Shown: positions 1-7,461 of the stretch, one piece after another | Layout of the letters: each line of letters starts with the position of its first letter | Position numbering within the stretch: position 1 is the stretch's first letter | Assembly (NCBI GenBank): GCA_044867425.1 | Contig: JBIOUX010000141.1 | Span: 1 to 22,413 of the forward strand | DNA from: CAWBJP01 sp044867425 | GTDB taxonomy: Bacteria; Actinomycetota; Acidimicrobiia; IMCC26256; BP-133 | Reading direction: 5' to 3' | DNA: 22,413 bases | Notes under the pieces: model-generated | What the model saw: the letters and a program-made list of their open reading frames with translations, nothing else | What the model was told of the DNA's origin: nothing | Database searches by the model: none | Position numbers and translations under genes: made by a program

Positions 1-373
1 TGAGTGGACACACGCCCGGGTCGAGCTCGAACCCGAGCCCCCGCGCCCCGGGGAGGTGGCGCAGGATCCAGTACAGCGTGTTGCCCGAGCCGGCGAAGGG
101 GTCGACGACGAAGCAGCCCGCTTCCCCCTCCGTGCGGGCCACGGCGGCGATGTCGTTGCCCATGGCGTCGGCCAGGCGGTCGCGGGTGCACTCCACCGCT
201 GTCCGTCCCAAGACCCGGATCCCCCGGGCGAACCATTCGGACGGCGCCAGGCCGTAGATCGAGACGTAGTCGGCGTCGCCGTAGGCATCGGTGCCGTAGC
301 GCTCGACCTCCCACAGATCCAGCACGGCGTTCCGTTTCTCACCCAGCAGCAGGAGCTGGCGGTCGTAGGTCAT
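1..373 (-). CDS. SAM-dependent methyltransferase, partial (runs off left edge)
   Basis: The minus-strand reading frame is open from an ATG at 373 to the window edge and covers about 124 residues. It contains VDPFAGSGNT at roughly residues 94-103, the glycine-rich SAM-binding motif I of class I methyltransferases. LGFELD follows about 15 residues later, where the acidic motif II that contacts the SAM ribose is expected. The N-terminal part (LWEVERYGTDAYGDADYVSIYGLAPSEW region) matches no motif I can name. DPFAGSGNT is typical of DNA and RNA methyltransferases, but the substrate cannot be named because the rest of the protein lies outside the window. An in-frame ATG at 397 is an alternative start; it would add a Gly-rich stretch and neither start has a strong ribosome binding site. 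The gene lies 55 bp downstream of the surface-protein gene on the same strand. Confidence 0.75.
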   Translation of the reverse strand, partial: MTYDRQLLLLGEKRNAVLDLWEVERYGTDAYGDADYVSIYGLAPSEWFARGIRVLGRTAVECTRDRLADAMGNDIAAVARTEGEAGCFVVDPFAGSGNTLYWILRHLPGARGLGFELDPGVCPL

Positions 374-428
374 GCCCCCAGCCCCGCCGCCACTCATCGT
401 CCCGTGCCGATGGCGAGCCCCGCCAGCT

Positions 429-2849
429 TCACCGCCACGAAGGTGCTCGAGGGCGGCCAGGACGCCCGCTGGCCCTGCTGAAGCAGAGCGGGCGGCCGGC
501 GGCGGCGGTGAGGCACCCGCCGCCGGCCATCAGGGCCAACCCCGCCAGGGTCAGGCCGGCCCCGCCGGCGCCGGTGGCGGGCAGGCGGGGGAGCTGCTCG
601 GCCGCGGCCCGCACCTGGACCCGCAGGTCGCCCTCGTCGCAGGCGCCGTTCGGGTCGCAGGCCCGGACCCGGGCCACGGTGACCCCGGCGGTGGTGGCGG
701 CGCCGGCGAAGGTGCCGTCGAGGTTGAGGCTCACCCCGTCGGGGAGGGCGCCGCTGACGAGCACGAAGGTCAGCCGGTCCCCGTCGGGGTCACGGGCGGA
801 GAGGCCGGCCAGGGCGCCCCCCACCACCAGCGTGGGCGGCGCAGCCGGCAGCGCCAGGGAGGGCGGGTCGTTGATGGGGGTGACCGTGACCGCCACCCGG
901 GCGGTGGACGTGTCGCCGTCGGCGTCGCCCAGCGTGTAGGTGAAGGCGTCGGCGCCGTGGTAGTCGGGGGCCGGCGTGTAGGTGCAGGTCAGCCCGGTGC
1001 AGGCCGCCGACCCGTGGGCGGGGGCGGTGGCCAGGGTCACGGTGGTGGGCTCGTCGCCCAGCACGTCGTTGGTGGTCACCGCCACGGGGAGATCGACGTC
1101 CTCGGCCACGGAAGCGGTGTCGTCGGCGGCGGCGGGGACATGGGCGGCGGCCACGGTCACGGCCACCGAGGCCGAGGCGGTGCCCCCCTGACCGTCGGCG
1201 ACGGTGTAGGTGAAGGCGTCCGAGCCGGAGAAGCCGTCCTGGGGGGTGTAGGTGCACGCCGTGCCCGAGCAGGTGGCCGTCCCCGACGCCGGCGCGGTGT
1301 TCCCGCTGACCGTCAGGGGGTCGCCGTCGATGTCGGTGTCGTTGGCGGTCACGGGGACGCTCACCGGCGTCCCCGCCGCCGTGGCCCGGGCGTCGTCGGC
1401 GGCCACCGGCGGATCGTTCACCGGGGCGAGGGTGAGGGTCACGATCACCGGGCTGGAGAGGTTCCCGGCCGGGTCCTGGGCCCGGTAGGTGAAGGTGACG
1501 GTCCCGGAGTAGTCGGCCTGGGGCGTGTAGGTGAACGAGCCGTCGGGCTGGAAGGCGGTCAGGGTCCCGCGGGTGGGCGAGGTGGCCAGCACGGCGGTCA
1601 GGGCGCCGTCGTCGGAGTCGTGGTCGTTGCCCAGCACCCCGGGGGCGGCCTGGGACAGCGCCGTGTCCTCGGACCCCGGATAGGCGTCGGCGGTGGCCAC
1701 CGGGACGGCATCACCGGGCAGCACCGTGACGGTGTCGGAGTTGGCGTTGGCGGCGACCACGTCGGGCCGGCCGTCGCCGTTCAGGTCGGCCACGGCCACG
1801 GACCGGGGAGAGGCCCCGACGGCCAGGTCGGTGGGCGCCCCGAAGGTGCCGTCACCGGTGCCCAGGAACACGGAGACGCTGTCGGCCACGGCGTTGGCGG
1901 TCACCAGGTCGAGCCGGCCGTCGCTGTCCATATCGGCCATGGCGATGCCCCCGCGGGACGTGCCGGCGCCGACGAGGGTCTGCGGCCGGAAGGTGCCGTT
2001 GCCGTTGCCGAGGAGCACGGAGACGTCGTTGGACCCCTGGTTGGCCACGGCGAGATCGGGCTGGTTGTCGCCGTCCAGGTCGCCGGCGGCCAGGGACGAG
2101 GGGCCGGAGCCGGCGGCGGACACGGTGGCAGACCCGAAGGTGCCGTCGCCGTTGCCGAGGAGCACGGAGACGGAGTTGGACCCCTGGTTGGCCACGGCCA
2201 GGTCGGTGCGGGCGTCGCCGTTCACGTCGGCCAGGGCCAGCGCCACCGGGGAGGAGGGGGCGGGAGCGGCGGGGGCGGACCCGAAGGTGCCGTCGCCGTT
2301 GCCCAGGAGGACCGAGACGGTGTCGGAGGCGGAGTTGGCCACGGCCAGGTCGGGACGGCCGTCGGCGTTCAGGTCGGCCACCGCCACGAAGGCCGGCTGC
2401 GACCCGGTGGCGAAGGCGGTGGGGGACCCGAAGGTGCCGTCGCCGTTGCCGAGGAACACCGAGACGGTGTTCATGAACGGGTTGGTGACGGCCAGGTCGG
2501 GACGGCCGTCGCCGTCGAAGTCGGCCACGGCCACCGACCCGGGGCGGCCGTTGGCGGCGAAGGCGCTTTGGGCCCCGAAGGTGCCGTCGCCCTGACCGAG
2601 GAGCACCGAGACCTGGTCGGAGAGCTGGTCGGCGACCACCAGGTCGGGCCGGCCGTCGCCGTTCACGTCCGCCACCGCCACCGAGATCGGGAAGTCCCCC
2701 ACCGGGTAGTGGGCGGGGGCCTTGTACAGGGCCGGCCCGGCACCCGCGGGCGCCGGTCCGACCACGGCCAGGCCCAGGGGGATGAGCAGGATCGGGGCGA
2801 TGGCCCACGCACGGCGGGGGGCCGTCCCTCGGCTGCCGGTCTTCCCCAC
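429..2849 (-). CDS. Secreted FG-GAP/VCBS-repeat and Ig-like protein with LPATG sorting signal
   Basis: This is a predicted exported, cell-wall-anchored adhesin-like protein of about 806 residues. A basic N-terminus and a hydrophobic stretch (AIAPILLIPLGLAVVG) ending near AGAGPA form a signal peptide. Seven FG-GAP/VCBS units of about 48 residues follow, each with a D-x-N/D-G-D-G-R-P-D calcium-binding-like core and VSVLLGNGDGTF. Three tandem cadherin/Ig-like modules come next (FTYTP and NDPPVAADD signatures), then one He_PIG-like Ig module. The C-terminus carries LPATG, a hydrophobic segment and Arg residues, which is the classical sortase signal, although the tail after the membrane segment is unusually long (about 25 residues) and contains a Cys. 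I chose the GTG at 2849 because GGGAGG lies 4 nt upstream; an in-frame TTG at 2861 would place that site inside the gene. The ligand is unknown. Confidence 0.85.
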   Translation of the reverse strand: MGKTGSRGTAPRRAWAIAPILLIPLGLAVVGPAPAGAGPALYKAPAHYPVGDFPISVAVADVNGDGRPDLVVADQLSDQVSVLLGQGDGTFGAQSAFAANGRPGSVAVADFDGDGRPDLAVTNPFMNTVSVFLGNGDGTFGSPTAFATGSQPAFVAVADLNADGRPDLAVANSASDTVSVLLGNGDGTFGSAPAAPAPSSPVALALADVNGDARTDLAVANQGSNSVSVLLGNGDGTFGSATVSAAGSGPSSLAAGDLDGDNQPDLAVANQGSNDVSVLLGNGNGTFRPQTLVGAGTSRGGIAMADMDSDGRLDLVTANAVADSVSVFLGTGDGTFGAPTDLAVGASPRSVAVADLNGDGRPDVVAANANSDTVTVLPGDAVPVATADAYPGSEDTALSQAAPGVLGNDHDSDDGALTAVLATSPTRGTLTAFQPDGSFTYTPQADYSGTVTFTYRAQDPAGNLSSPVIVTLTLAPVNDPPVAADDARATAAGTPVSVPVTANDTDIDGDPLTVSGNTAPASGTATCSGTACTYTPQDGFSGSDAFTYTVADGQGGTASASVAVTVAAAHVPAAADDTASVAEDVDLPVAVTTNDVLGDEPTTVTLATAPAHGSAACTGLTCTYTPAPDYHGADAFTYTLGDADGDTSTARVAVTVTPINDPPSLALPAAPPTLVVGGALAGLSARDPDGDRLTFVLVSGALPDGVSLNLDGTFAGAATTAGVTVARVRACDPNGACDEGDLRVQVRAAAEQLPRLPATGAGGAGLTLAGLALMAGGGCLTAAAGRPLCFSRASGRPGRPRAPSWR
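1700..2690 (-). repeat. Seven tandem FG-GAP-coding units (about 144 bp each)
   Basis: Seven diverged copies of a unit of about 48 codons lie head to tail inside the surface-protein gene. The DNA similarity is easily visible, for example in the recurring segment encoding LLGNGDGTFG. Seven FG-GAP units are the number expected for a closed seven-bladed beta-propeller. Confidence 0.8.
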
Positions 2850-2944
2850 GGGACCTCCCAAGCTGGAGGCGGCGGTTCCGGGACAAATCTACTGGCGGAT
2901 GACCAGGCGGCTGCGGTCCACCGCCTCCCAGCCCGTGGGCGGGG

Positions 2945-3949
2945 TCACCAGGGGAGGACCCGTTGGTCCAGGCGCCACAGCCCGGCCCGGCGGGCGGCGG
3001 CCACCGCCCCCGCGAGCTCGGCGCCGCCGGTGGGGGTGTCGATGTCGGCGTAGCGCCCGGCGCCCGCCACCTTGTACTCGGGGCGGTACTGGCCCATCAC
3101 GTTGACGTAGGTATCGGGCGAGACCGCCTCGGCCAGCCACCCGAAGATGGCGGCGGCCTCGTCCTCCTGGCCGGGCATGACCAGGTGGCGGACCAGCAGC
3201 CCCCGCCGGGCCAGCCCGTCAGCCCCGAAGCGCAGCTCGCCCACCTGGCGGTGCATCTCGGCGATGGCGGCCCGGGCCCGCTCCGGGTAGTCCCCCGCCC
3301 GGGCCAGGCGGCGGGCCGTCTCCGGCGACCAGAACTTGAAGTCGGGCATGTAGATGTCGACCATGCCCTCCACCAGGCGCAGCGACTCGACCGAGTCGTA
3401 GGCGCTGGTGTTGTACACCACCGGCACCCGCAGGCCCCGGGGGACGGCCTCGGCCAGGGCCTCCACCACCTGGGGCACCACGTGCTCGGGGGTGACGAAG
3501 TTCACGTTGTGGCAGCCGTGGCGCTGGAGCCGGAGCATCAGCTCCGCGATGTCGGCGGCGGTGCACTCGGCGCCCGCCTCCTGCTGGGAGATGTCCCAGT
3601 TCTGGCAGAACACGCACTTGAGGTTGCACCAGCTGAAGAAGATCGTCCCCGACCCCCGCCAGCCCCGCAGGCAGTCCTCCTCGCCGAAATGGGGGAAGGC
3701 GCTGGCCACGAAGGCATGGCGGCCCGTCTTACACGTCCCCAGCTCGCCCGCCGTCCGGTTGACACCGCAGTCCCGGGGGCAGGCCCGGCAGTCGGTGAGT
3801 TCCGCCCGGGCCGCCGCCACCCGGGCGGGAAAGCCGCCGGCCCGGGTCAGGGCCAGGTAGGCGGGCTCGAAGTCCTCCACCAGGAAGCGGGGATCAGCGG
3901 CGGCGGCCAGCGCCGCCCGGCCCCGCTCCCGTGCGATCACCGACACCAT
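2945..3949 (-). CDS. Radical SAM protein, pyruvate-formate-lyase-activating-enzyme-like (COG1313 type)
   Basis: This predicted cytoplasmic radical SAM enzyme has about 334 residues. The [4Fe-4S] cluster motif CNLKCVFC is at residues 108-115 (CxxxCxxC). Before it lies a second Cys cluster, C54-x2-C57-x3-C61 with C73, typical of this PflA-like family and possibly binding another metal or cluster. Downstream segments NVNFVTPEHVVP, VVYNTSAYD and VDIYMPDFKF match the conserved barrel strands of the COG1313 group, as does YRPEYKV near the end. The physiological substrate of this group is not established, and no glycyl-radical partner gene is visible here. I chose the ATG at 3949 because AAGGAG sits 5 nt upstream; an in-frame ATG at 3976 lacks such a site. 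The gene is divergent from the first vapBC pair. Confidence 0.85.
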   Translation of the reverse strand: MVSVIARERGRAALAAAADPRFLVEDFEPAYLALTRAGGFPARVAAARAELTDCRACPRDCGVNRTAGELGTCKTGRHAFVASAFPHFGEEDCLRGWRGSGTIFFSWCNLKCVFCQNWDISQQEAGAECTAADIAELMLRLQRHGCHNVNFVTPEHVVPQVVEALAEAVPRGLRVPVVYNTSAYDSVESLRLVEGMVDIYMPDFKFWSPETARRLARAGDYPERARAAIAEMHRQVGELRFGADGLARRGLLVRHLVMPGQEDEAAAIFGWLAEAVSPDTYVNVMGQYRPEYKVAGAGRYADIDTPTGGAELAGAVAAARRAGLWRLDQRVLPW

Positions 3950-4020
3950 CACCGCTCCTTCCGGCGCACGTCCCACGATATGTCGCGGGGCCGCGGGAGG
4001 GAACGGCGCAGCCCCGGGCT

Positions 4021-4058
4021 ACATCATGATGTTTGATTTCGTTATCATGAGACATGAT
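4021..4058 (+). promoter_or_regulatory. Predicted vapB1 promoter/operator with two palindromes
   Basis: A perfect 12-bp palindrome, ACATCATGATGT, lies at 4021-4032. A second inverted repeat, ATCATG-aga-CATGAT, lies at 4044-4058 and spans the antitoxin start codon. Both are built from the same half-site ATCATG/CATGAT, with centres about 24 bp apart, as expected for cooperative binding of a ribbon-helix-helix antitoxin. A TATCAT -10 box (4043-4048) ends 5 nt before the ATG, so the message is probably leaderless. Autoregulation is inferred from the family. Confidence 0.55.
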
Positions 4059-4293
4059 CCGGACGCAGATCTCGCTGGACGACGCACAGATGGAGGCGCT
4101 GAAGGCCCTGGCTCGACGGCGGAGGGTCTCGCTGGCCGCCCTGCTCCGAGAGGCCGTCGACGCCCTCCTCGCCAACCCCGCCCCCGAGCAGCGGCAGCGG
4201 GCGCGGGACGTGGCCGGCCGTTTCCGCAGCGGACGGGCGAGCCGGACGAGCGAGGACCACGACGCCGTCATCACCGATGCCTTCTCCGCATGA
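4054..4293 (+). CDS. VapB-type ribbon-helix-helix antitoxin
   Basis: This protein of 79 residues opens with MIRTQISLDDAQMEALKALA followed by an arginine-rich turn, VSLAALLREAVDALL. That is the strand-helix-helix pattern of CopG/Arc-type DNA-binding antitoxins. The C-terminal half is polar and charged, as expected for the part that wraps and neutralises the toxin. The stop codon overlaps the start of the downstream PIN toxin (ATGA at 4290-4293), the usual coupling of an antitoxin-toxin pair. There is no Shine-Dalgarno sequence, but a -10 box lies just upstream, which suggests leaderless translation. The gene probably represses its own operon through the palindromes over its start. Confidence 0.8.
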   Translation: MIRTQISLDDAQMEALKALARRRRVSLAALLREAVDALLANPAPEQRQRARDVAGRFRSGRASRTSEDHDAVITDAFSA

Positions 4294-4715
4294 CGGTGTT
4301 CGTGGACACCTCGGCGCTCTACGCCGTGCTCGACGCTGACGACGAGAACCACGCCTCCGCCGCCACCGAGTGGGCCCGCCTCCTCGACGACGCCACGACG
4401 TTGCGGACCCATTCCTACGTCGTCGTCGAGACCGCCGCACTGGTCCAGTATCGCCTGGGGATGGCCGCCGCCGGGGCGCTCCACCGCGACGTGGTCCCGG
4501 CCCTGTCCGTCCGCTTCGTGGACCGGGCCCTGCACGGCGCGGCCACCACCGCCCTGCTCGCCGCCAATCGGCGCCGAGTGACCCTCGTCGACTGGACGTC
4601 GTTCGAGGTCATGCGCAGCGAGCACCTCACGGCAGCCTTCGCCTTCGATCCCGACTTCACCGACCAGGGCTTCCGGACGGTGCCGGCGGCCCGGGGCCGC
4701 CGCCGGCGGAGGTAG
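4290..4715 (+). CDS. VapC-type PIN-domain ribonuclease toxin
   Basis: This PIN-domain protein of 141 residues is predicted to cleave RNA with Mg2+ or Mn2+ and to stop translation when freed from its antitoxin. Visible acidic residues are D6 in VFVDTSALYAVLD, E47 in SYVVVETAAL, D101 in VTLVDWTSF and D120/D122 in FAFDPDF, which match the expected PIN catalytic quartet. The ATG is set by the 4-nt ATGA overlap with the antitoxin. The last 10 residues are Arg-rich. The gene ends 22 bp from the convergent GHKL ATPase gene with no obvious terminator between them. Its RNA target cannot be inferred. Confidence 0.85.
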   Translation: MTVFVDTSALYAVLDADDENHASAATEWARLLDDATTLRTHSYVVVETAALVQYRLGMAAAGALHRDVVPALSVRFVDRALHGAATTALLAANRRRVTLVDWTSFEVMRSEHLTAAFAFDPDFTDQGFRTVPAARGRRRRR

Positions 4716-4737
4716 CCGGTCCCCCTGCCCCGCCCGC

Positions 4738-6276
4738 TCAGCGCCTCCGGGACAGATGGCGCCGCACCCGCACCAGCATCCTCACCATCTCCTCGCCCAC
4801 GTCGGATGCCGGTGAGCGGGGGTTGTTCCACACCACGTACTCCTTGGCCACCAGGGTGGCGAGGTAGTCGAGGAGGGCGTGCTCGTCGTCCTTGACCAGG
4901 AGGTAGTCGGGGTGGGCCTCGTTGTAGAGGACGACGCCGGCGTCGGCGTCGAACCGGCTGCGGGCCTCGCCCGGATCGGGGTCGGGGGCGACGTCGGGCA
5001 GGTGGCTGGCCCGGTGGCGGTCGGGCCGGGCGGGAGGCGGCGGCGTACCTGGCTCCACGTGGGGCGGGACCAGCTCGGCCACCGAGGGCGGCTCCCCGGG
5101 ATCGCCGCCCTCCCCGGCCGCCACCCCGTTGCCGCCCGGCGGCGGCGCCGTGAGGCGCTCGGGGCCCGGGCCCGCCAGCAGGCCCCCCTCGCCGGGCTCG
5201 GTGCCCAGCGGCGTGCGCATGGGATTCTCCAGATCGGCCAGCTCCTTGAGCACCCGCTCGAAGATGCGGCGGATGGCGTCGGAGAGGCGCGCCGCCGTCA
5301 GCTCGTCGACCTCCCGGTCGACCCGCTCCACGGCGGCGATGACGAGCGGCTCCACGGCCTTGAGGGCGGTGACGAAGATGGGGAAGGCGTCACGGTCCCG
5401 GAGGATGGCCCGCCGGCCGGCGGTCTGGGCCAGCGACTCGAACACCACCTGGCCCGACACCCGGTCGGACGACCAGGGGTGACCGTCGAACTCCTCCAGC
5501 TCCGCCAGGTCGTCGATGATGGTGGTGCCGGCCCGGCCGACCACGGCCACCCGCCGGCGCCGCCCGTCGCCGGTGGCCACGTAGAGGTGGAACTCGATGC
5601 GCCCCCACAGCGTGGGCTGGGCGGGGATGGCCAGGCGGACCCCGTCGGGCTGCTCGGGGGTGACGAGCTCGGCGTGGCGGCCCTCGATCACCTCGATGGT
5701 GTAGTCACCCCGGGCCAGGGCCGGCCCCCGCCGCCGGCGCAGGTAGTCCACCACCTTGCGGGGGGTGAGGACCCGGAGCACCTCGGGATCCAGGCCCGAC
5801 AGGTACACGGTGGTGCCGGGCTGGGTGCGGGCCCGGCGCCGCTCGCGCAGCTCCAGGGTGGCGCTGGCCCGCCCCCGCTCCAGACGCAGGCACAGGGTGG
5901 CGTCGCTCCCCTCCGGGCGGGTCACGATGTCGCAGCGCTCCCCCAGCTGCTGGAAGGCGAGGATGCCGATGGCCTTCTCCCCCAGGGTGCGGTCGTCGCC
6001 CGCCTTGGCCGACTCGAACAGGCTGCGGGCCACGGCCCGGAGACGGTCGGCGTCCAGGCCCCGGCCGTCGTCCTCCACGGCGATGACCGGGTAGCGGCCC
6101 CGGCGGCGCAGGACGATCCGGACCCGCCCGCCCCGGCGTCCCGCCTCGGCGTACTCGTCGGCGGCGTTGGAGACGAACTCGTTGAGGGCGTCCTTGGGGT
6201 CCTGGTACGCCTGGCCGGTGACGAGGACGGCCTTGGCCAGGTTCCCGATCCGCAGTCGCACCTTCTCGGCGGGCAT
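4738..6276 (-). CDS. GHKL-family (Hsp90-like) ATPase of unknown function
   Basis: This protein of about 512 residues has an N-terminal GHKL ATP-binding domain. The N-box is LNEFVSNAADE with E33, N37 and D40, the G1 box is VEDDGRG (67-73) and the G2 box is GEKAIG (99-104). E33 is placed to activate water, so ATP hydrolysis is plausible. A middle region resembling the second domain of MutL/Hsp90/MORC-like proteins follows (PGTTVYLSGL, RVAVVGRAGTTIIDDL). Next come a charged helical stretch (about 320-360), a Pro/Gly-rich linker (about 370-440) and a C-terminal DYLLVKDDEHALLDYLATLVAKE region. There is no histidine-kinase phosphoacceptor box. I chose the ATG at 6276 because similarity to the fold begins just after it; an in-frame ATG at 6447 would add 57 weakly structured residues. 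The gene lies between two toxin-antitoxin pairs, so a defence or stress role is possible but unproven. Confidence 0.75.
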   Translation of the reverse strand: MPAEKVRLRIGNLAKAVLVTGQAYQDPKDALNEFVSNAADEYAEAGRRGGRVRIVLRRRGRYPVIAVEDDGRGLDADRLRAVARSLFESAKAGDDRTLGEKAIGILAFQQLGERCDIVTRPEGSDATLCLRLERGRASATLELRERRRARTQPGTTVYLSGLDPEVLRVLTPRKVVDYLRRRRGPALARGDYTIEVIEGRHAELVTPEQPDGVRLAIPAQPTLWGRIEFHLYVATGDGRRRRVAVVGRAGTTIIDDLAELEEFDGHPWSSDRVSGQVVFESLAQTAGRRAILRDRDAFPIFVTALKAVEPLVIAAVERVDREVDELTAARLSDAIRRIFERVLKELADLENPMRTPLGTEPGEGGLLAGPGPERLTAPPPGGNGVAAGEGGDPGEPPSVAELVPPHVEPGTPPPPARPDRHRASHLPDVAPDPDPGEARSRFDADAGVVLYNEAHPDYLLVKDDEHALLDYLATLVAKEYVVWNNPRSPASDVGEEMVRMLVRVRRHLSRRR

Positions 6277-6580
6277 CGCCGCATGGTAGATGGGCCGGCC
6301 GAGCTTGCCGGGGTTCCTCCCCGGGACGGCTCCCGGCGCCCGGGCGGCTACCGGGCTGACGGTCGCTCCCGGATGCTCGTCCGCCTTCGACAAGAACGTC
6401 TCAAGACGCTCCACCGGGTGCCACTGGTGCCGAAGAGGGGACGGCATAGGTGCCGCGTCCGGCGTTGACCAACGGGATGTGGGATTGCTTCACGGGTTCC
6501 TCCCAGCCATGAGACGTCGCTCCGCACCGTAAGGACGGGGTACGTCAAGAACTGTCGGTGACGGCGTCGTCCGGCAATGC
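6277..6580. other. Gap between vapC2 and the GHKL gene; no confirmed gene
   Basis: These 304 bases separate two minus-strand genes. They hold the possible 57-codon upstream extension of the GHKL gene (to 6447) and, in another frame, a 30-codon frame with a strong ribosome binding site (6401-6493). A minus-strand TTGACG is present at 6543-6548, but no convincing -10 box follows at the right distance. I see no terminator hairpin. Confidence 0.4.
6401..6493 (-). CDS. Possible 30-residue small protein or leader peptide
   Basis: A GTG at 6493 is preceded by GGGAGG with a 5-nt spacer, the best ribosome binding site in this gap. The frame codes for 30 residues (MKQSHIPLVNAGRGTYAVPS at the start) and stops at 6401, 124 bp before the GHKL start and out of frame with it. 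It could be a leader peptide, an unannotated small protein or chance. No family is recognised. Confidence 0.2.
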   Translation of the reverse strand: MKQSHIPLVNAGRGTYAVPSSAPVAPGGAS

Positions 6581-7009
6581 TCAACCCGCCAGGGGGTTCT
6601 CCCAGTGGACCTCGGGGAAGCGGGCAAAGTCGGTGTCGGCGGAGTACAGGGTGAGGCCGTGCTCGACGGCGATGGCCGCTAGATGCCCGTCCGTGATCAG
6701 GTTGCCGGTCAGGCGGTAGCGGCGCACCAGTCCGCCGAGCACCTCGTCGTGCCGGTCGGTCGGCCCCGGCACCCAGACGTTGGCCAGCGCCAGCCAGTCC
6801 TCCACCACAGACCACGCCTGGTCTGGATGGAGGGGCGGGTCGGTGGCCCGGGGGTTGGTGACGATGCGCAGGAACGCGCTCAGGCTGAGCCAGGGCAGCC
6901 CGACCCGCCGGGGCCCGCGCAGGGCGGCGGCCAGCCAGCGGCTCGCCGGGTCGAAGAAGGCGCTGCCTTCCAGGACGGCGAAGACCAGCAGGTTGGCGTC
7001 GACCAGCAT
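6581..7009 (-). CDS. VapC-type PIN-domain ribonuclease toxin (second pair)
   Basis: This PIN-domain toxin of 142 residues starts MLVDANLLVFAV, with the first catalytic aspartate at D4. It continues with the subfamily signatures VGLPWLSLSAFLRIVTNPR, GNLITDGHLAAIAVEHGLTL (D107) and YSADTDFARF (D125, D127), ending in WENPLAG. This layout resembles a group of VapC toxins common in mycobacteria and relatives. The usual second acidic residue in the WLSLSAFLRI region is not evident, which also seems common in that group. The start is fixed by TGATG coupling, in which the antitoxin stop and the toxin start share one base. It is unrelated in detail to the first VapC here, so the two pairs are not a recent duplication. 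Confidence 0.88.
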   Translation of the reverse strand: MLVDANLLVFAVLEGSAFFDPASRWLAAALRGPRRVGLPWLSLSAFLRIVTNPRATDPPLHPDQAWSVVEDWLALANVWVPGPTDRHDEVLGGLVRRYRLTGNLITDGHLAAIAVEHGLTLYSADTDFARFPEVHWENPLAG

Positions 7010-7239
7010 CAGCGGCGGCTGGGTCCCTCCAGGATCTCGAGCGCCTCGGCCACGTTGGCGACGTCGATCCTGAGTCCGGACTTGAACGTCTTCTGCCGGA
7101 ACGATTTCGACGCCGGCTTCACCCGCAGCCCAACCCGGATGAGCTCGTTGACGGCCTCCGAGACGCCCACGCCCCGCTCCCGGCGGAGACGCTCAACCGC
7201 CGCCGCCACATCCTGCGCCAATGTTATGGTCGTCCGCAT
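7009..7239 (-). CDS. VapB-type antitoxin (second pair)
   Basis: This antitoxin of 76 residues has an N-terminal MRTTITLAQDVAAAVERLRRERG strand-helix and VSEAVNELIRVGL helix, the ribbon-helix-helix arrangement. Its C-terminal tail (VANVAEALEILEGPSRR) matches antitoxins found with this VapC subfamily, where the tail contacts the toxin. The gene is followed by vapC with a 1-nt overlap. A TACAAT -10 box ends 6 nt before the ATG and no Shine-Dalgarno sequence is present, so the transcript is probably leaderless. Confidence 0.85.
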   Translation of the reverse strand: MRTTITLAQDVAAAVERLRRERGVGVSEAVNELIRVGLRVKPASKSFRQKTFKSGLRIDVANVAEALEILEGPSRR

Positions 7240-7284
7240 GCTGTCATTGTAGCATCCAGATGCGCCTGGATTTACATCATGATG
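7238..7284 (-). promoter_or_regulatory. Predicted vapB2 promoter/operator
   Basis: On the minus strand, TACAAT (7251-7246) is a good -10 box immediately before the antitoxin ATG. Three inverted repeats cluster here. The first has arms ATGCT/AGCAT at 7238-7255 and spans the start codon. The second has arms ATCCAG/CTGGAT at 7254-7271. The third is the perfect palindrome CATCATGATG at 7275-7284, identical to the core of the palindrome upstream of vapB1. Operator function is inferred. Confidence 0.5.
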
Positions 7285-7461
7285 CGATGGAGGCGAGACC
7301 GGCCGACGATGATGACCAGATACGACGGGATGTCACGGTGGCTCCGTACCGGCCTACCGGGACCTGGCCCGGTCGGCCATGCCGTTGAACACCAAGCTGC
7401 CCGCCCGCTGAGGTGCCGGTGGCGTACCCTCGCCCCGTGATCCCGGCCCCGCTCAACTGAG

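Noticed and set aside
372..3053. Long plus-strand open frame coding for a Gly/Val-rich protein of 893 residues
   Set aside because: It is antisense to the FG-GAP surface protein. Its repeats are the mirror image of that gene's tandem units, and the minus frame has clear domains, a signal peptide and a ribosome binding site.
4879..6468. Plus-strand open frame of 529 residues opposite the GHKL gene
   Set aside because: GC-rich DNA leaves antisense frames open. Composition is Gly/Pro/His-rich and no motif is visible, while the minus frame has all three GHKL boxes.
7310..7407. Short frame ending AMPLNTKLPAR before the ykvA-like gene as a gene remnant
   Set aside because: It is closed by stops just upstream and resembles no family; chance is sufficient.
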